Positions 10,432-22,149 of a stretch of 64,000 bases of DNA are shown here, piece by piece; position 1 is the first letter of the stretch; each line of letters begins with the position of its first letter. The notes below the pieces were generated by a model that worked only from the letters and a program-made list of their open reading frames with translations, searched no databases and was not told where the DNA came from. This stretch comes from Adiantum capillus-veneris (lineage: Eukaryota; Streptophyta; Polypodiopsida; Polypodiales; Pteridaceae): the NCBI GenBank assembly GCA_014529385.2, contig CM043963.1, forward strand, positions 103,210,912 to 103,274,911, given 5' to 3'. The translations under genes and the position numbers were made by a program.

Positions 10432-11280
10432 ATGGCTTTCCCTAATTTTTTTGGGCGTAGTGGGGAAAATGTTGGGGATTTTTTGGAGAACTTGGAGACG
10501 GATTTTCTTGTCTCTGGGAGGGATGACGAAGCATTGAAATCGAGAGATTTTCCTTTGGTGCTTAAAGAAGAAGCTAGGGTATGGTTCCATGCTCTAGATC
10601 GAACCCAAAGACCTGAATGGGAGGGATTGAAGGCGGCTTTTCTATGAAGATTTCAATGAGCCAATTCGGTAGAAGAACTATGGCAACGGCTTCTAGCCCT
10701 TCATCAAGTTGACCCTCATGGTTATGCAACCTATGAGGAAGGTTTTTTGAAACTTTGGGGGCAATGGTCAGACTCACTAAACCCTGGTAAGCGAGCTCCC
10801 AATTGCCTCCAAAAGGATCGATTTATCTCAGGTTTGTACCCCTTGCTAAGGAAGAAGGTAAAGAGAAAATTTCCAAATACTTTTGAAGATGCCTTAAGAA
10901 TTGCTAGGGAAAAGAATTGAAAGATTCTCTATCAAGCCCAAGCTGGCCAGCTAGCTTTGGGAGGCAATATCACAACTATGGAAGCTTCTCACGTACCTCC
11001 AAATGTGCCTAATGCACCAGGCCTCAATAGAGGTCAACAAGAAGATATGCTCCAACAAATAAACAATCTCACAAACCAGCTAGAGGGTTTGAGAGTAAGT
11101 CTTGTGCAGGGTGCAAGAAGGCCTATTGAGGTAAATGGTGGGAATCGGCCACCAATGCGACATCAAGCAAGGGAAATGTTGTGTTACAATTGTGGGGAAA
11201 ATGGCCACGGCACATGTATAATTGCCCTCATCCCAGAAGATATGACTACCCTATCAGAGGTCCTCGACAACAAGTAAGTC
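10432..11280 (+). pseudogene. Element B gag with zinc knuckle
   Basis: The start is likely the ATG of MAFPNFFGRSGENVGDFLE at 10,432. The capsid region includes LKEEARVWFHALDR and, past two stops near 10,650, LWQRLLALHQVDPHGYATYEEGF and RFISGLYPLLRKKVKRKF. The nucleocapsid has CYNCGENGH followed, after a one-base shift, by YNCPHPRRY, a CX2CX4HX4C knuckle. At least three stops (near 10,645, 10,657 and 10,918) and one frameshift (near 11,205) break it. Several stops look like CGA-to-TGA changes. It would encode the particle protein. Confidence 0.85.
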
Positions 11281-11734
11281 CTCCCCGTGCTAGAGCTCAA
11301 GCACAAGAGCAACCACAACCTCAAATTTTTCAACCACCTCGTGCTCAAGCTCAAGCCCCTGCTACTCAACCAAATGTGAGCATCATAAGCATGGAGGAGG
11401 TCATCAAGGGCAGAAGCAACCAGGAAGAAATAGCTAAAGGGAAGATGAAGATAGATGAAGTGGCTACAATGCCTATCAAGCATGTGCGTGTCCAAGATGA
11501 AGTAAGTAAACAAACAAGCAAGGATGCAAGCAATGAAGCAAGTAAATCTCAGCAACTAAATATGAATCCAAGAAGAGAAAGACCCATACTAGGTCTCAAA
11601 TTGACATCTCTGATTTCCCTATGGGATCTTGGACACAACCTTATGACTTGACAGCTGATGTGAGTTCTCAAGGACCAAAGATTACTTGGCCACAACTACT
11701 TCATATCTCCCCAAAACTACGACGACAATGGTCA
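11281..11734 (+). pseudogene. Element B Gag-protease linker, low complexity
   Basis: An open frame rich in Gln, Ala and Pro (RARAQAQEQPQPQIFQPPRA), then Lys/Glu/Ser-rich. This is a typical disordered linker between nucleocapsid and protease. No domain seen. Confidence 0.6.
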
Positions 11735-12270
11735 AAAATGGTGAGCATGAGGGCAAAGCAAAGTAAGCTAGTAAGTCTAATCAAAGCCTATGGTCTCAAG
11801 GATATAGTGCCTTTGGTGGAGGCTCAAATCAAGGGACAACGGATTCCAAAAACTTACATTGACAGTGGAGTAGAGGTTTGTGTCATGACAGAAAAGCTAA
11901 TGCATCAATTGGGTTTAGAGGTAATGGAATCATCAAACTTTAGGGAAAAAATGGCCAATAATGTCTCTGTCACTTGTGTGGGTGTAGTGAAAGATTTGAG
12001 AGTTTCTGTTTTTGGAATCACTACAGAGGTTGATGCTTATGTGATGCCAGTGAAGGGAGAAGGATACCCCCTTATTTTAGGATGACCTTGGCTCATGGGT
12101 ATAGGAGCTAGGCAAGATTGGGCAATAGAAGACTTGGAGTTGAGGCCTCGTGTGGGTGGCCATAGTCGAAAGGTGGTTTATAACTTGAAGAATGGGCGAC
12201 AAGAGAACCTTGAACTAGAGACATCAGCTGATGAGTGGAGCTCAAGTGGATGCTCCTCATCCATGGATGA
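11735..12270 (+). pseudogene. Element B retropepsin
   Basis: Contains KTYIDSGVEVCVMT, with the catalytic D-S-G, and PLILG followed by a stop and PWLMG. The family has I-L-G-R-P-W, so the stop is best read as CGA changed to TGA. The domain is otherwise complete over about 120 residues. It would cleave the Gag-Pol polyprotein. It is followed by a Glu/Ser-rich linker to RT. Confidence 0.85.
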
Positions 12271-13400
12271 GGAAGAGAGTTCAAGTGAAGAGAGTGATAG
12301 CACTCTCGAAGTCATGGGCGTCACCATAAAGGAAACTACCTCATCAGAAGACAACCCAAGGATCCAAATGGAGAATGTGTGGGATGCCAGCCTAGAGAAG
12401 ATGTTATCCAAGGATATAAAGGAAGAAAAAAGGGAGGGTTATGTAAATGTTCTCAAGAAGCATGCATCATTGTTTATTTTTTATTACACTCACATTACAG
12501 GTGTCACTGCAGTGAAGCATCATATCCATCTAAAAGAAGGGAGCAAGCCAGTAGTACAAAAACTAAGAAGATTAGGAGTTGTGCAACAAAATGCACTATT
12601 GTCCGAGTTGAAGAGACTCTTAGAGGCAGGATTCATATACCCAGTAGAATATTCAGAATGGGTCTCCCCAGTAGTGGTGAGGCCAAAGAAGAATGGTAAA
12701 TGGCGAGTGTGCGTGGATTACAAGCCACTAAATGCTGCAACAAGAGGGATCACTTCCCTCTCCCATTTCAAGATGAGATTCTAAATGAAGTAGCAGGCCA
12801 CGAGCGATACACAATGTGTGATGGCTACTCCGGCTACTTTCAAATACGCATTGCAGAGGAGGACCAGAAAAACACTACTTTCATCACACCATGGGGCTGT
12901 TTTGCATTTCGAGTCATGCCTTTTGGCTCACCAACGCTCCAGCCACCTTTCAACGATTCATGAATATGGTCTTCCAACATTACTTTGGTAAGTCCGTAAG
13001 GGTTTTCATAGATGACTTTTGTATTTACAGCTCCAAAAGTATGCATCGCGGCAAGATCGATGAAGGATTTACTCGTTTAGCTAAGCTGGGTGGACAACTA
13101 AACAAGGACAAATGTCACATTGGGGAAAGCAAGGTTACACTATTGAGGCATGTAGTGTCCATTGATGGAATCGAGGTAGATCCTGAAAAGATAGAAACAT
13201 TGCTAAATCTACCTTCCCCAACTTCCATCAAACAATTATTATCTTCCTTGCAAAAGCTAAGATATTTGAGTAGATTCATATACTTACTCTCCCAAGTGAT
13301 ATTTCCTCTACAACAGCTGACTCGTCAAGAGACGCTTGTTTGGAGTGAAGAAAGTGATGGACATTTTAGAGAGATTAAAAAAAATGTTAGGGTCACTCCC
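12271..13400 (+). pseudogene. Element B reverse transcriptase
   Basis: Acidic linker first, then KHHIHLKEGSKPVVQKLRRLG, WVSPVVVRPKKNGKWRVCVD, DGYSGYFQIRIAEEDQ and FGSPTLQPP. After a frame change come TFQRFMNMVFQHYFG and VFIDDFCIYS, with the F-I-D-D catalytic pair. The RT thumb with LSSLQKLRYLSRFIY follows. At least two frameshifts, near 12,770 and 12,930, break it. The catalytic residues themselves are present. Confidence 0.88.
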
Positions 13401-13850
13401 TGTAATCCTCCAACCTTGTTGGGAAGAAACATTCTTTGTAAACCCTAGTGTGGGAGAAGAGGCCATTGGTGCTGCCCTCCCACAAAAAGATCTAAAAACA
13501 TCCTTTATGAGGCCTGTGTATTTTGCTAGCCGCCTCATGGAAAACACAGAGAAGGCCTACACCCTGATGGAACAACTAGTGTTAGCCCTCATGTTTGCGG
13601 TAACCAAATTTCGGCCATACTTGCTGCCAAAGAGGTTTGAAATTATCTCTGTGGAGGATATGTTTCCCTATGCACTACAACATATGGAGATCTCTGACAA
13701 AATAGCAAAGTGGGCGGTGTGACTTCAAGAGTTTGATTATACAATACAGGATGAAAGAACAACTCGAGCATGCTTAGCCGACATTTTAACAAACAAGAGC
13801 TATGAAAAAGTTTTCCATTTGAAGAGAAAGGAACTTCCACCACCTCCGGC
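13400..13850 (+). pseudogene. Element B first RNase H
   Basis: Contains GAALPQKD, RPVYFASRLMENTEKAYTLMEQLVLALMFAVTKFRPYL and, after a stop at about 13,720, LQEFDYTI. The Asp normally before the G-A-A-L segment is changed (NPSVGEEAIGAAL), so the domain is degraded, as is common for the first RNase H of elements that carry a second one. It lies directly after RT. Confidence 0.75.
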
Positions 13851-14270
13851 TCTAGAGGCTCTGGTCAATGCTTATAGCCTCTACTTTGATTGAGCATACA
13901 AGAGAACCAAGGATAAGGCAGCTGCAGGCATCTTGTTCTTATCTCCATTGGGAGAGAGGATCCATGGTGAAGGGATCACTCTAGAAGATGTCCACTCCAA
14001 CAATGAAGCAGAATATCAAGCTCTAATTCATGGCCTTTGTTGGTGCCTGGATAATTCAATTGAGAGATTAAATGCTTTTGGTGACTCCATGCTTTTGGTA
14101 AGGCAAATGCAAGGTACATGGGCTTGCAAAAATGCCAGTCTCTCTACTAAAATGAGAGAAGCCAAAGCTCTTATGAGGAGATATAGGGAGTCACAAGTAC
14201 ATCATGTGCCAAGAGACCAGAACAAGGATGCAGACCACCTAGCATCATCGAAGTTAAATGAGTCAATAGT
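13851..14270 (+). pseudogene. Element B second (archaeal-type) RNase H
   Basis: Contains SLYFD, then a stop where G-A is usual, AAGILFLSPLGERIHGEG, HSNNEAEYQALIHGL with the catalytic Glu, LNAFGDSMLLVRQMQGTWACKN with the next Asp, and NKDADHLASS with the last Asp. All four acidic residues are visible. Plant Tat/Ogre Gypsy elements acquired this second, better-conserved RNase H. It sits between the first RNase H and integrase as expected. One stop (GGA to TGA) at about 13,892 breaks it. Confidence 0.85.
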
Positions 14271-14881
14271 GGGAGCAGTGGCCATCAAACTTCCACTTCA
14301 GCAAGGCAAGGAGGACTTAGAAGATATTATGCACATTTTGGAGCAAGGAGAGGCTCCTAAACACTTGAATGCAGGGGAAAGGCGATGGTTAGCTAGGAAG
14401 GCTACCATGTATCGCACAGTCTATGATAATTTGTATTGTCTTGGTAAGGATGGTGTGCTTAGGAGAGTGCCTTTGAAGAGTGAAATTGACGAGATTTTAA
14501 AAGCTTGTCACGATGATGTGTGCGGAGGACACCTTACACACAACATCACTAGTAGAAAGGTTCTACAAGCTGGGTTTACTTGGCCAAGTCTTCATCGTGA
14601 TGTCAAATACAGGTGTCAAACATGTGATGAATGTCAGAAAGCAGGACCACGACGGCTCATAACTAAACCTCAGAACCCAATAAAGGTATATGGGCCCTTT
14701 GAGAAGTGGGGAATTGATGCCATAGGGCCTCTACCACGCACTCAGTCAGGTAAAGAGTACATCATTATGGGAGTAGACTACATGACTAGATGGGTTGAAT
14801 CTATGCCAACCAATAGAATTACTGCTAAGGATGTGAGTCAGTTCATCTTTGACCACATCTGTTGCCGGTTTGGCACCCCTC
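14271..14881 (+). pseudogene. Element B integrase, N-terminal part (split by H)
   Basis: Contains the zinc-binding region (CHDDVCGGHLTHNITSRKVL, then CQTCDECQK) and the start of the catalytic core, FEKWGIDAIGPLPRT with the first Asp, IIMGVDYMTRWVES and ICCRFGTPL. The frame stops being B at 14,882, where the LTR of Copia H begins. The remainder is at 20,053-20,763. This part has no stop. Confidence 0.88.
14877..14881 (+). other. Target-site duplication of Copia H, left
   Basis: CCCTC directly before the left LTR; the same five bases follow the right LTR at 20,048-20,052. Confidence 0.93.
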
Positions 14882-15103
14882 TGTTGGAATTAGGGTTGCA
14901 GAGAAACACACACAGCTTGGAGAAGACGACGGAAGCTCAAGGCACACGATAGAGAGTGTGTAGTGTGCAATGGAAAGATAGATAGCCCTAGAGTGATGGG
15001 CGTATATACAATGCACGGGGGAAAAAACCTCCTAAAGAGGGACAAAATGCCCCGGCGGTCCTAGTGTGTTCACACACATCACTACCACATGTATATGGTA
15101 ACA
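14882..15103 (-). repeat. Copia H 3' LTR, 222 bp
   Basis: Runs from TGTTGGAATTAG to TATATGGTAACA on the plus strand. It lacks five bases present in the other LTR near 19,901. Confidence 0.96.
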
Positions 15104-15120
15104 AATCCCCCTGGAGTGAT
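15104..15120 (-). other. Polypurine tract of Copia H
   Basis: Minus-strand CTCCAGGGGGATT directly precedes the 3' LTR; it primes plus-strand DNA synthesis. Confidence 0.75.
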
Positions 15121-15172
15121 GCGGTGAACGAGAGCTGGCACATGAGGGAAGTGCCATGCCCTGAGGACAGGA

Positions 15173-18100
15173 TCAGCCCACAAAGGGGAGTAAGCCCAAA
15201 GCTTTGCGGAAAGCTTCAAGCTTCTCACGAGACAATGCCTTTGTGAAAAGATCTGCAACGTTGTCCTGTGTTGGCACATAAGCCAAGCTGATCTCTCCTG
15301 CTGAGAGCCTCTCCCTGACATAGTGGTAATGCACCTCAATGTGCTTTGTGCGAGCATGAAAAACTAGGTTCCTCGCAACTGCCAATGCGCTCTGACTGTC
15401 AGTGTAGATAGTGTTGGCAGTGTCCTGTCCAACACCCAAGTCAGCCATAAGGCGTCTGAGCCATACACACTCAACCGTAGCTGTGAAGACTACCCTGTAC
15501 TCAGCCTCACAACTCGAAGTGGCCACCGTAGGTTGCTTCTTGCTCAACCATGATATACATGAACTGCCAAACATGAAACAAAAACCACTTGTGGACACTC
15601 GCGTGTCAAAACAACCAGCCCAATCTGAGTCCGAAAAAGCATGTAAGTCTGGCGGCAATGATCCCCCCTTGGGATAAAACAAGCCAAGATGTAAAGTGCC
15701 ACTAAGGTTGCGGAAAATCCTCTTGACAGCCTGCCAATGCTTAGACCCTGGGCTATGCATAAATCTGCTGACCTGCGAGACTGCAAACTGAATATCTGGC
15801 CTCGTGTTGCATACATAAATGAGGCAGCCAACAGCAGTTTGGTAAAGAGTGACATCAGCAGGATCGCCAGCATCATGTAGACTCAACTTCAAACCTGTTT
15901 CCATGGGAGTGGCAATAGGTTTGCAATCCTCAAGTCCAAACTTACATAGCAATGTCTCTATGTAACTTTTCTGACACAAGGCAATACCACCATCACACTG
16001 CTTAAACTGTATACCCATGTAATGATGCAACAGCCCCAAATCTTTCATCTTGAAAGTAGCATTCAAATCAGCCTTAAATTCAGCAATATGTCTCTCATTT
16101 GGTCCAGTGATCAGCAAATCATCAACATAAAGAACCACAATGAGAAATACATCATCCTCAAGCTTTACATACAATGTGCTTTCTGTTGGACTGTTACGAA
16201 AGCCTCGTTTAACCAAATGAGTGTCAGCTTTCTCATACCAAGCACGAGGAGATTGCTTCAACCCATACAAAGCCTTGTTACATTTGCACACTTTGTCCTC
16301 TTGTCCTTTTATGACAAAACCGCGAGGCTGCGTTACATAAACTTCCTCAAATATGTCACCATTCAAGAAAGCAGTAACAATGTCTGATTGATGTACATCC
16401 CAACCAAAATGAGCTGCCAATGCACATAGAAAACGCACAGTAGTCATACGACAAGTGGGAGCAAAAGTCTCTTCATAATCTATGCCTTTTTGTTGTGCAT
16501 AACCCTTTGCAACAAGTCGAGCCTTATGGCGATCGATCTCACCACCGGCTTGCGTTTCAACTTGTAAACCCACTTGGTACCAATGGCCTTTTTGGCAGGA
16601 GGAAAATCACATAAAGTCCATGTGTCATTCTCTATAAGTGCATCATATTCTGATTTCATGGCAGCAATCCAATTTTCTAAATTCTGTGCTTCATCAAAAG
16701 ACAGAGGCTCCTCAACATCATGTAAACTAGACACAGCCAAAGCATAACAATCTGATGCATAAGATGCATGGCGAGAGCCTGAACGAGTACAACTAGATAA
16801 AGGTGCATCCAATTTACTGCCACGCAAAGTGTGCACCAACCATTTTGGCATACCTCTAGCCTGCTCATTTTCAGCCCTTTCCTCATCAAGTACATCATGT
16901 ACATCTGCATCAGTAATAGGCTGTTCTAAAACATTTTCAGAAACCCCCATAGGCTGTACATTTGCCTCATTGGAACTTACATTCGTATTTCCACCACTGA
17001 AAAGAGGCAACAAAGTGTCATAAATGTCCTGTGAGCTTACATTACTGTCTCTAGTACATGACAGCAAGGGCTGAACAGAATCTTCCACAAACACTACATC
17101 CCGTGAAACCAGAATACGTTTTGTTTGCGGATGATACAACCTGTACTCTTTGCTTTCAGCACTATAACCAACAAAAATACATTTGACAGCCTTATCATCC
17201 AATTTTCTGCGCTGCACTTGTGGCACCAAAGCATATACCAAACAGCCAAAAACACGCATGTGCTCAATAGAAGGTTTTCTATCATGCCATGCTTCATATG
17301 GAGTAATAGACTGCAAAGCTTTCGTAGGACACCTGTTAAGTACATAAGTGGCACACATGATGGCCTCAAGCCAAAAAGAATGCGGCAAAGCTTGACTTTT
17401 GACCATACATCGTGCCATTTCCGTTAGTGACCTGTTTTTCCTCTCAGCAACACCATTTTGCTGAGGTGTATAAGGCACTGTACATTGGTGTTTTATCCCA
17501 TGACTAGCCAGAAATGCATTAAATTCATGAGACATATACTCCCCCCCTCGATCGAAACGGAGGGTGCCCATAGTACATTTTGAGACATTTTCAGCCATAG
17601 CCAAAAATTGTTTGAAGCACATAAAAACTTCGGACTTCGCTTTAAGCGGAAATACCCATGCATGCCTGGAGTAATCATCAATGAAAGTCACGAAGTACAG
17701 GTAATTTCCCAAGGACGGAGTTTGCATGGGCCCACAAACATCACTATGCACAAGCTGCAACCTGCATGTGGCCCTAACTGAACCATCCTTTGGAAACTTA
17801 GAACGCTGCATTTTACCCAGAATACAGCCTTCACAAACATGTTTGACAGGTGCTTCAAGAGGCGGCAAAGAAGCAACCATATCTAATTTCTGCAAACGCA
17901 GCAAACTAGCAAAATTCAGATGACCAAAACGTGCATGCCAAAGTTTTGCATCTGAAATAGCCCTTGAATCTGCAACAGCATTTGCAAAATTTTGTCCACA
18001 CTTGTCATACAAAGTGAGCTTATACAGCCCACGGCACAAAAGCCCAGATGCAACAATTTCATCACCAAAACTGAGATCATGAACTGTACATCTGTCATCC

Positions 18101-19458
18101 ACAAATTTGACTACAAGTCCAAGTCTAGCAAGTACGGATACAGGCAAGAGATTCTTCTTGATCCCAGGTACATAAAGTGCATCAACAAGTGTGAAGGAAC
18201 TGCCATTAGCAGCAGTGAGCACAATCTTTCCAACTCCCTGAACTGGATAAGAGGCGTTGTTGGCACAAGTGACTGAATTTCCATGAGGGACAGACTCGAG
18301 AGAGGTAAACAATTCATGATGTGAGGTAATGTGCTTTGTAGCACCACTGTCAAAATACCACACATGTGAATCTGCAGCAACTGACAAGCATGCATCATGG
18401 ACAGCAGGATTGTAAGTGCACTCTGCGCTAAAAGCCCATTCTGCATCAACATCAACATCACAATCTCCTTTCACAGAAGACTCAACAATGTCTGCATTTG
18501 TAGTGGAACCAGTATTTGCAGTGGAACCACCCTCTTTCTTCTTAGCCTCTTTGGCCTTCAACTTAGGACACGACTTGATCAAGTGATCATTGGCTTTACA
18601 ATAATGGCAACGCATCTTCTTTTTGCCCTTATCACCAGAATTGCCAGACGAAGTGCTGCCAGCAGAAGCATTAGGAACAGAATTTTTGCCACTCGCAGCA
18701 GAACCATAAGAAGTGGCTGCATTACTGTTACCACCCTTTCTTTGAGAAGCAATAAAATCCTGTTCAACTGCACGCTGCCTAGTCCTGTTTTTTCTAGAAA
18801 GTGACTCTTGCAACAGCAATGTGCATAATGCATCAAACTTGACAGCTTCAGGATTTCCTTGGGTCATCAGTCTCCAAGTACTAGCAAAAGTCTGGTAGGA
18901 ATCTGGTAAGGCATCAAGAACAGTCTGCACAAGGGAACTATCCGAAATGACTTCACCTGCAGAAATGAGTTGCTCATTGATATCCTTGACACTAGCAAGG
19001 AAAGTGTCCATATCATCTTCCTCATGCATAATCTTCGACTCTAGCTCTTTACACAGCAAAGCAATTTTAGCCTCATTGCGGCTTGCATAAAGACCTGCTA
19101 GAATATCCCAAGCCTGTTTTGCAGATTTTGCTGAACGAATGTGAGGAATAATGGTGCGCTTCACAGAAAACGCAATCAATGCATGAGCCTGCGCATCCTT
19201 AACATCCCAACGAGCTTGTTCTGCCGTAGGCAAAACAACTCTAACAGCTGCAATCCTTGCAACAAGACCTGCAACATCCTCAATATCGCCTACATCTTCA
19301 GAACCAGGACGTACATCAATGCCCTGCACAATGTTCCAGACACCTTTTGACACAAGAACATGTTGCATCATATAAGCCCACATAGGGTAGTTGTCCCCAT
19401 CCAACCTGTCCTCATCAACAAACATCTTGAACACATCTGTGTTGTTGTTGTCAGCCAT
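15173..19458 (-). pseudogene. Copia H gag-pol polyprotein gene (one frameshift)
   Basis: A gene of about 1,428 codons starting at MADNNNTDVFKMFVDED (an upstream in-frame ATG at 19,518 is less likely). Order: Gag (UBN2-type, first 230 residues); CHYCKANDHLIKSC zinc knuckle at 18,568-18,612; protease WYFDSGATKHITSH near 18,350; pre-integrase HARFGHLNF and CEGCILGK; integrase with LVHSDVCGP, LRFDRGGEY and QQNGVAERKNR (D, D, E); RT with LYVDDLLITG; RNase H with DSDWAG, SSCEAEYR, TDSQSALAVARN and KHIEVHYHYVRE. The only visible break is a one-base shift near 16,541-16,555, between KWVYKLKRK and GGEIDRHKARLVAKGYAQ. Confidence 0.95.
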
Positions 19459-19802
19459 GGTAAATGCTGCACCTGATGTGAAAACTGCCCGAAAATAGGA
19501 GAAATGGAGCGGGAACAACTTGTGCTATATAGCACAAACCGTAGAAGACTATAAGGCACCTGTTATGCAGAAAACGGCACTGACAGAAAATCTGCACAAA
19601 ATGACAAAATAGCCTGTGCAGTACTGCCCGTAGTGGAAACGGAGGCCAAAATGAGCCCAAATCAAAATTCTGAGCAGACCGAGCTCTTCTAGATCTCCTA
19701 AAATATTTGTCGACCTGCGAACGCTCGCCAAAGCTCACTGAAATCGGAGAAAGTGAACAGGCGTGTGCTGGAGCAGCTGGCGACTAAGCCCGGGAGGACG
19801 TG

Positions 19803-19818
19803 ACCTGCTCTGATACCA
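19803..19818 (-). other. Primer-binding site of Copia H, initiator tRNA-Met
   Basis: The minus strand reads TGGTATCAGAGCAGGT two bases inside the 5' LTR. This is the classic plant initiator tRNA-Met complementary site. Confidence 0.93.
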
Positions 19819-19820
19819 AT

Positions 19821-20047
19821 TGTTGGAATTAGGGTTGCAGAGAAACACACACAGCTTGGAGAAGATGAAGGAAGCTCAAGGCACACGATAGAGAGTGTGT
19901 TACTCAGTGTGCAATGGAAAGATAGATAGCCCTAGAGTGATGGGCGTATATACAATGCACGGGGGAAAAAACCTCCTAAAGAGGGAAAAAATGCCCCGGC
20001 GGTCCTAGTGTGTTCACACACATCACTACCACATGTATATGGTAACA
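19821..20047 (-). repeat. Copia H 5' LTR, 227 bp
   Basis: Matches 14,882-15,103 in direct orientation. GTATATAC at 19,946-19,953 is the likely TATA region for minus-strand transcription. Confidence 0.96.
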
Positions 20048-20052
20048 CCCTC
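20048..20052 (+). other. Target-site duplication of Copia H, right
   Basis: CCCTC, identical to 14,877-14,881. Confidence 0.93.
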
Positions 20053-20763
20053 TTGGAATACTATCTGATAGAGGACCAGGGTTTAGAGTAGACTTGGTAG
20101 GAGAACTCATGCAGAAGCTAAATATTCAGCATCAACACTCTACTCCTTACTACTCTCAGTGCAATGGCTTGGTGGAAAAGGTAAATGGAATCATTTGCAA
20201 AATTCTCACCAAATAGGTACATGCCAGGCACCAAGATTGGGACAAACACCTGAATGGAGCTCTATGGGCCTATAGAACCTCCTTCAAAACCGCATTAGGG
20301 TACACACCCTTTAATTTGGTTTATGGAAAGGAGGCACTTTTGCCCATTGAAGTGAAGTGAACAAGTCTTCGAATATTGGGTAGCCAGGTAGGCTCTCAAA
20401 AGGAGAAAGTACATCAAAGGATCATGGATCTAGAGAGGCTGTAATTGGATCGTAAAGAAGCCATCAACCACTACTCTCAAGAAGCAGAGAAGCGCAGAGA
20501 AAAGTTCAAAAAAAAGCTAGCATCTAAAGACATCAAAAAGGGATCTCTAGTGCTTCAATATGACAATCGCTTCGACACTCGTAAGGATGGAAAGTTTCTT
20601 TTTCGATGGGAAGGCCCGTTCTTGGTCACCAAAGAGTTCAAAAAAAATGGCTCTTACAGACTTCAAGACATTGATGGTAAAGTGCACAAGACCAGGACAA
20701 ATGGATGGCGTCTAAAGCCTTATCACATCAGAATAAGGTCAGCCCAAGATCAAAGAAAGTAGG
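20053..20763 (+). pseudogene. Element B integrase, C-terminal part
   Basis: Continues B's integrase after H: the second catalytic Asp is in SDRGPGFRVD (frame changed near the start), then HQHSTPYYSQCNGLVEKVNG with the catalytic Glu, WAYRTSFKTALGYTPFNLVY and LLPIEV. The last 105 residues are open (20,445-20,762) and hold the C-terminal domain: KGSLVLQYDNRFDTRKDGKF and RWEGPFLVTKEF, the GPF/Y-type module. Stops near 20,214, 20,357 and 20,442 break the middle. The stop at 20,760-20,762 lies 42 bases before the 3' LTR. Confidence 0.87.
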
Positions 20764-20791
20764 CTAGAGGCATAAATAACTCTAGCCAGGT

Positions 20792-20804
20792 TTGGGGGGG
20801 CTAT
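20792..20804 (+). other. Polypurine tract of element B
   Basis: GGTTTGGGGGGGCTA immediately precedes the 3' LTR start TGATCC at 20,805. Confidence 0.75.
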
Positions 20805-22083
20805 GATCCGAGCCTATCACAAATTTTTTCTTTACTATATTTTGTTGGTTTTCCCTCCTTCTAGAGGTTTACAATAAAAGAAAGAGTGAGAACAACCTCT
20901 TGGAAAAATTCAAAAAATGACTTGACTAGTTCACAGGAGGTGAAAGGTAGAACCTAGTGGTAAAGGGAAGGGAAAATAGGTAAATGTGAAAAGAAAAGAT
21001 ATGATGTGTTTGTGGAGCCATGCACCCATGATTAAAGGGTCATGAGGGGCTCATATCATCATGGATTTGGAGCCATATGATGATTAAAACAGATGGGACC
21101 CAGGTGGAAGACTTGGTGAAGGAAGGAAACAAACACATGATTTTGCTGGATTTTTTAAAAATACATCCACTCCGATCCAAGAAAAGTTGTCTTCATCAAA
21201 GTTTTAGCTTATGAGGAGATTCTGACCATATTGTTTTTATAATTTTTGTAGCTACGGTCTAGGAGATGTGGCAAAAATGGTGGACGCCAGTTTTTTCAAC
21301 TGTGGTGGAGACCACCCCCTCTACATTTACACACACACCCTTCCTTTTCCACATTGAGTCCTTCTCTAAAAATCAGCCATTAGTCTCCTCACCCTTCCCT
21401 CCTTCCTCCTCTCTCTCAAGCTCATAAAACCATCACAAATTCCTCTTCTAATCACCTCTCAAATCATGCTTAATCTTGTTGTAATTCATAAGTTTTCATT
21501 CAACCCCTTTCTATTATTACTAGATATGCATTGATTTTATGTAGATTCTTTACATTTTTAAATAAGGAAGCTCTTGGACTCAAGATATGGAGGAAGGAGT
21601 GAAAACAACACAAGTGATGATGGAGCCAATTAGTTGCAAATTGGTCAACAAATCACTTGGGAGGAGCTTCTTCATTGTTGGAATGTCCCTAATCAAGCTT
21701 TATTTGTACAAATTGCACTTGGATCTTAACCTCACTCCTAATCACTCTCTCGCCTATATAAAGAGCCCCCTCCCCCTTTGTAATTTCAAGTCTCCCTCAG
21801 CCTCATTGAGTCTTTGTATCACTCATCATGAGCCCATAAAGCTCATTCATTCACTCTATTCTTTGCACATTCTAGAGTACAAATTGTTTTATGCTAGTAA
21901 CCTCCCCTCCTCTTACTTATGTTAATTAAGAGAGATCTTTTATGTGTGTGAGAGAGTGCTTGATGTGATTTTGGCTAAATCTTGAGTTGTTGTTTAGTAA
22001 TCTACATGCTATTTCTGTTGGGAGTGCTTGAAGTGATCCATTCCTTGTACACACATTGAGGTTAATGCTTCATTCATAGTGAT

Positions 22084-22149
<66 letters not shown>

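Larger units (their letters stand above)
14882..20047 (-). mobile_element. Ty1/Copia element H, nearly intact, nested in B
   Basis: A 5,166-bp element on the minus strand with short LTRs (14,882-15,103 and 19,821-20,047), CCCTC target duplication, an initiator-tRNA-Met PBS, a purine tract and one long gag-pol gene. The order PR-IN-RT-RH is Copia. The LTRs differ by about three substitutions and one 5-bp gap, so it is young. Removing it joins the two halves of B's integrase. Confidence 0.97.

Noticed and set aside
18397-18804. Plus-strand frames opposite Copia H gag-pol
   Set aside because: Shadows of a well-supported minus-strand gene.
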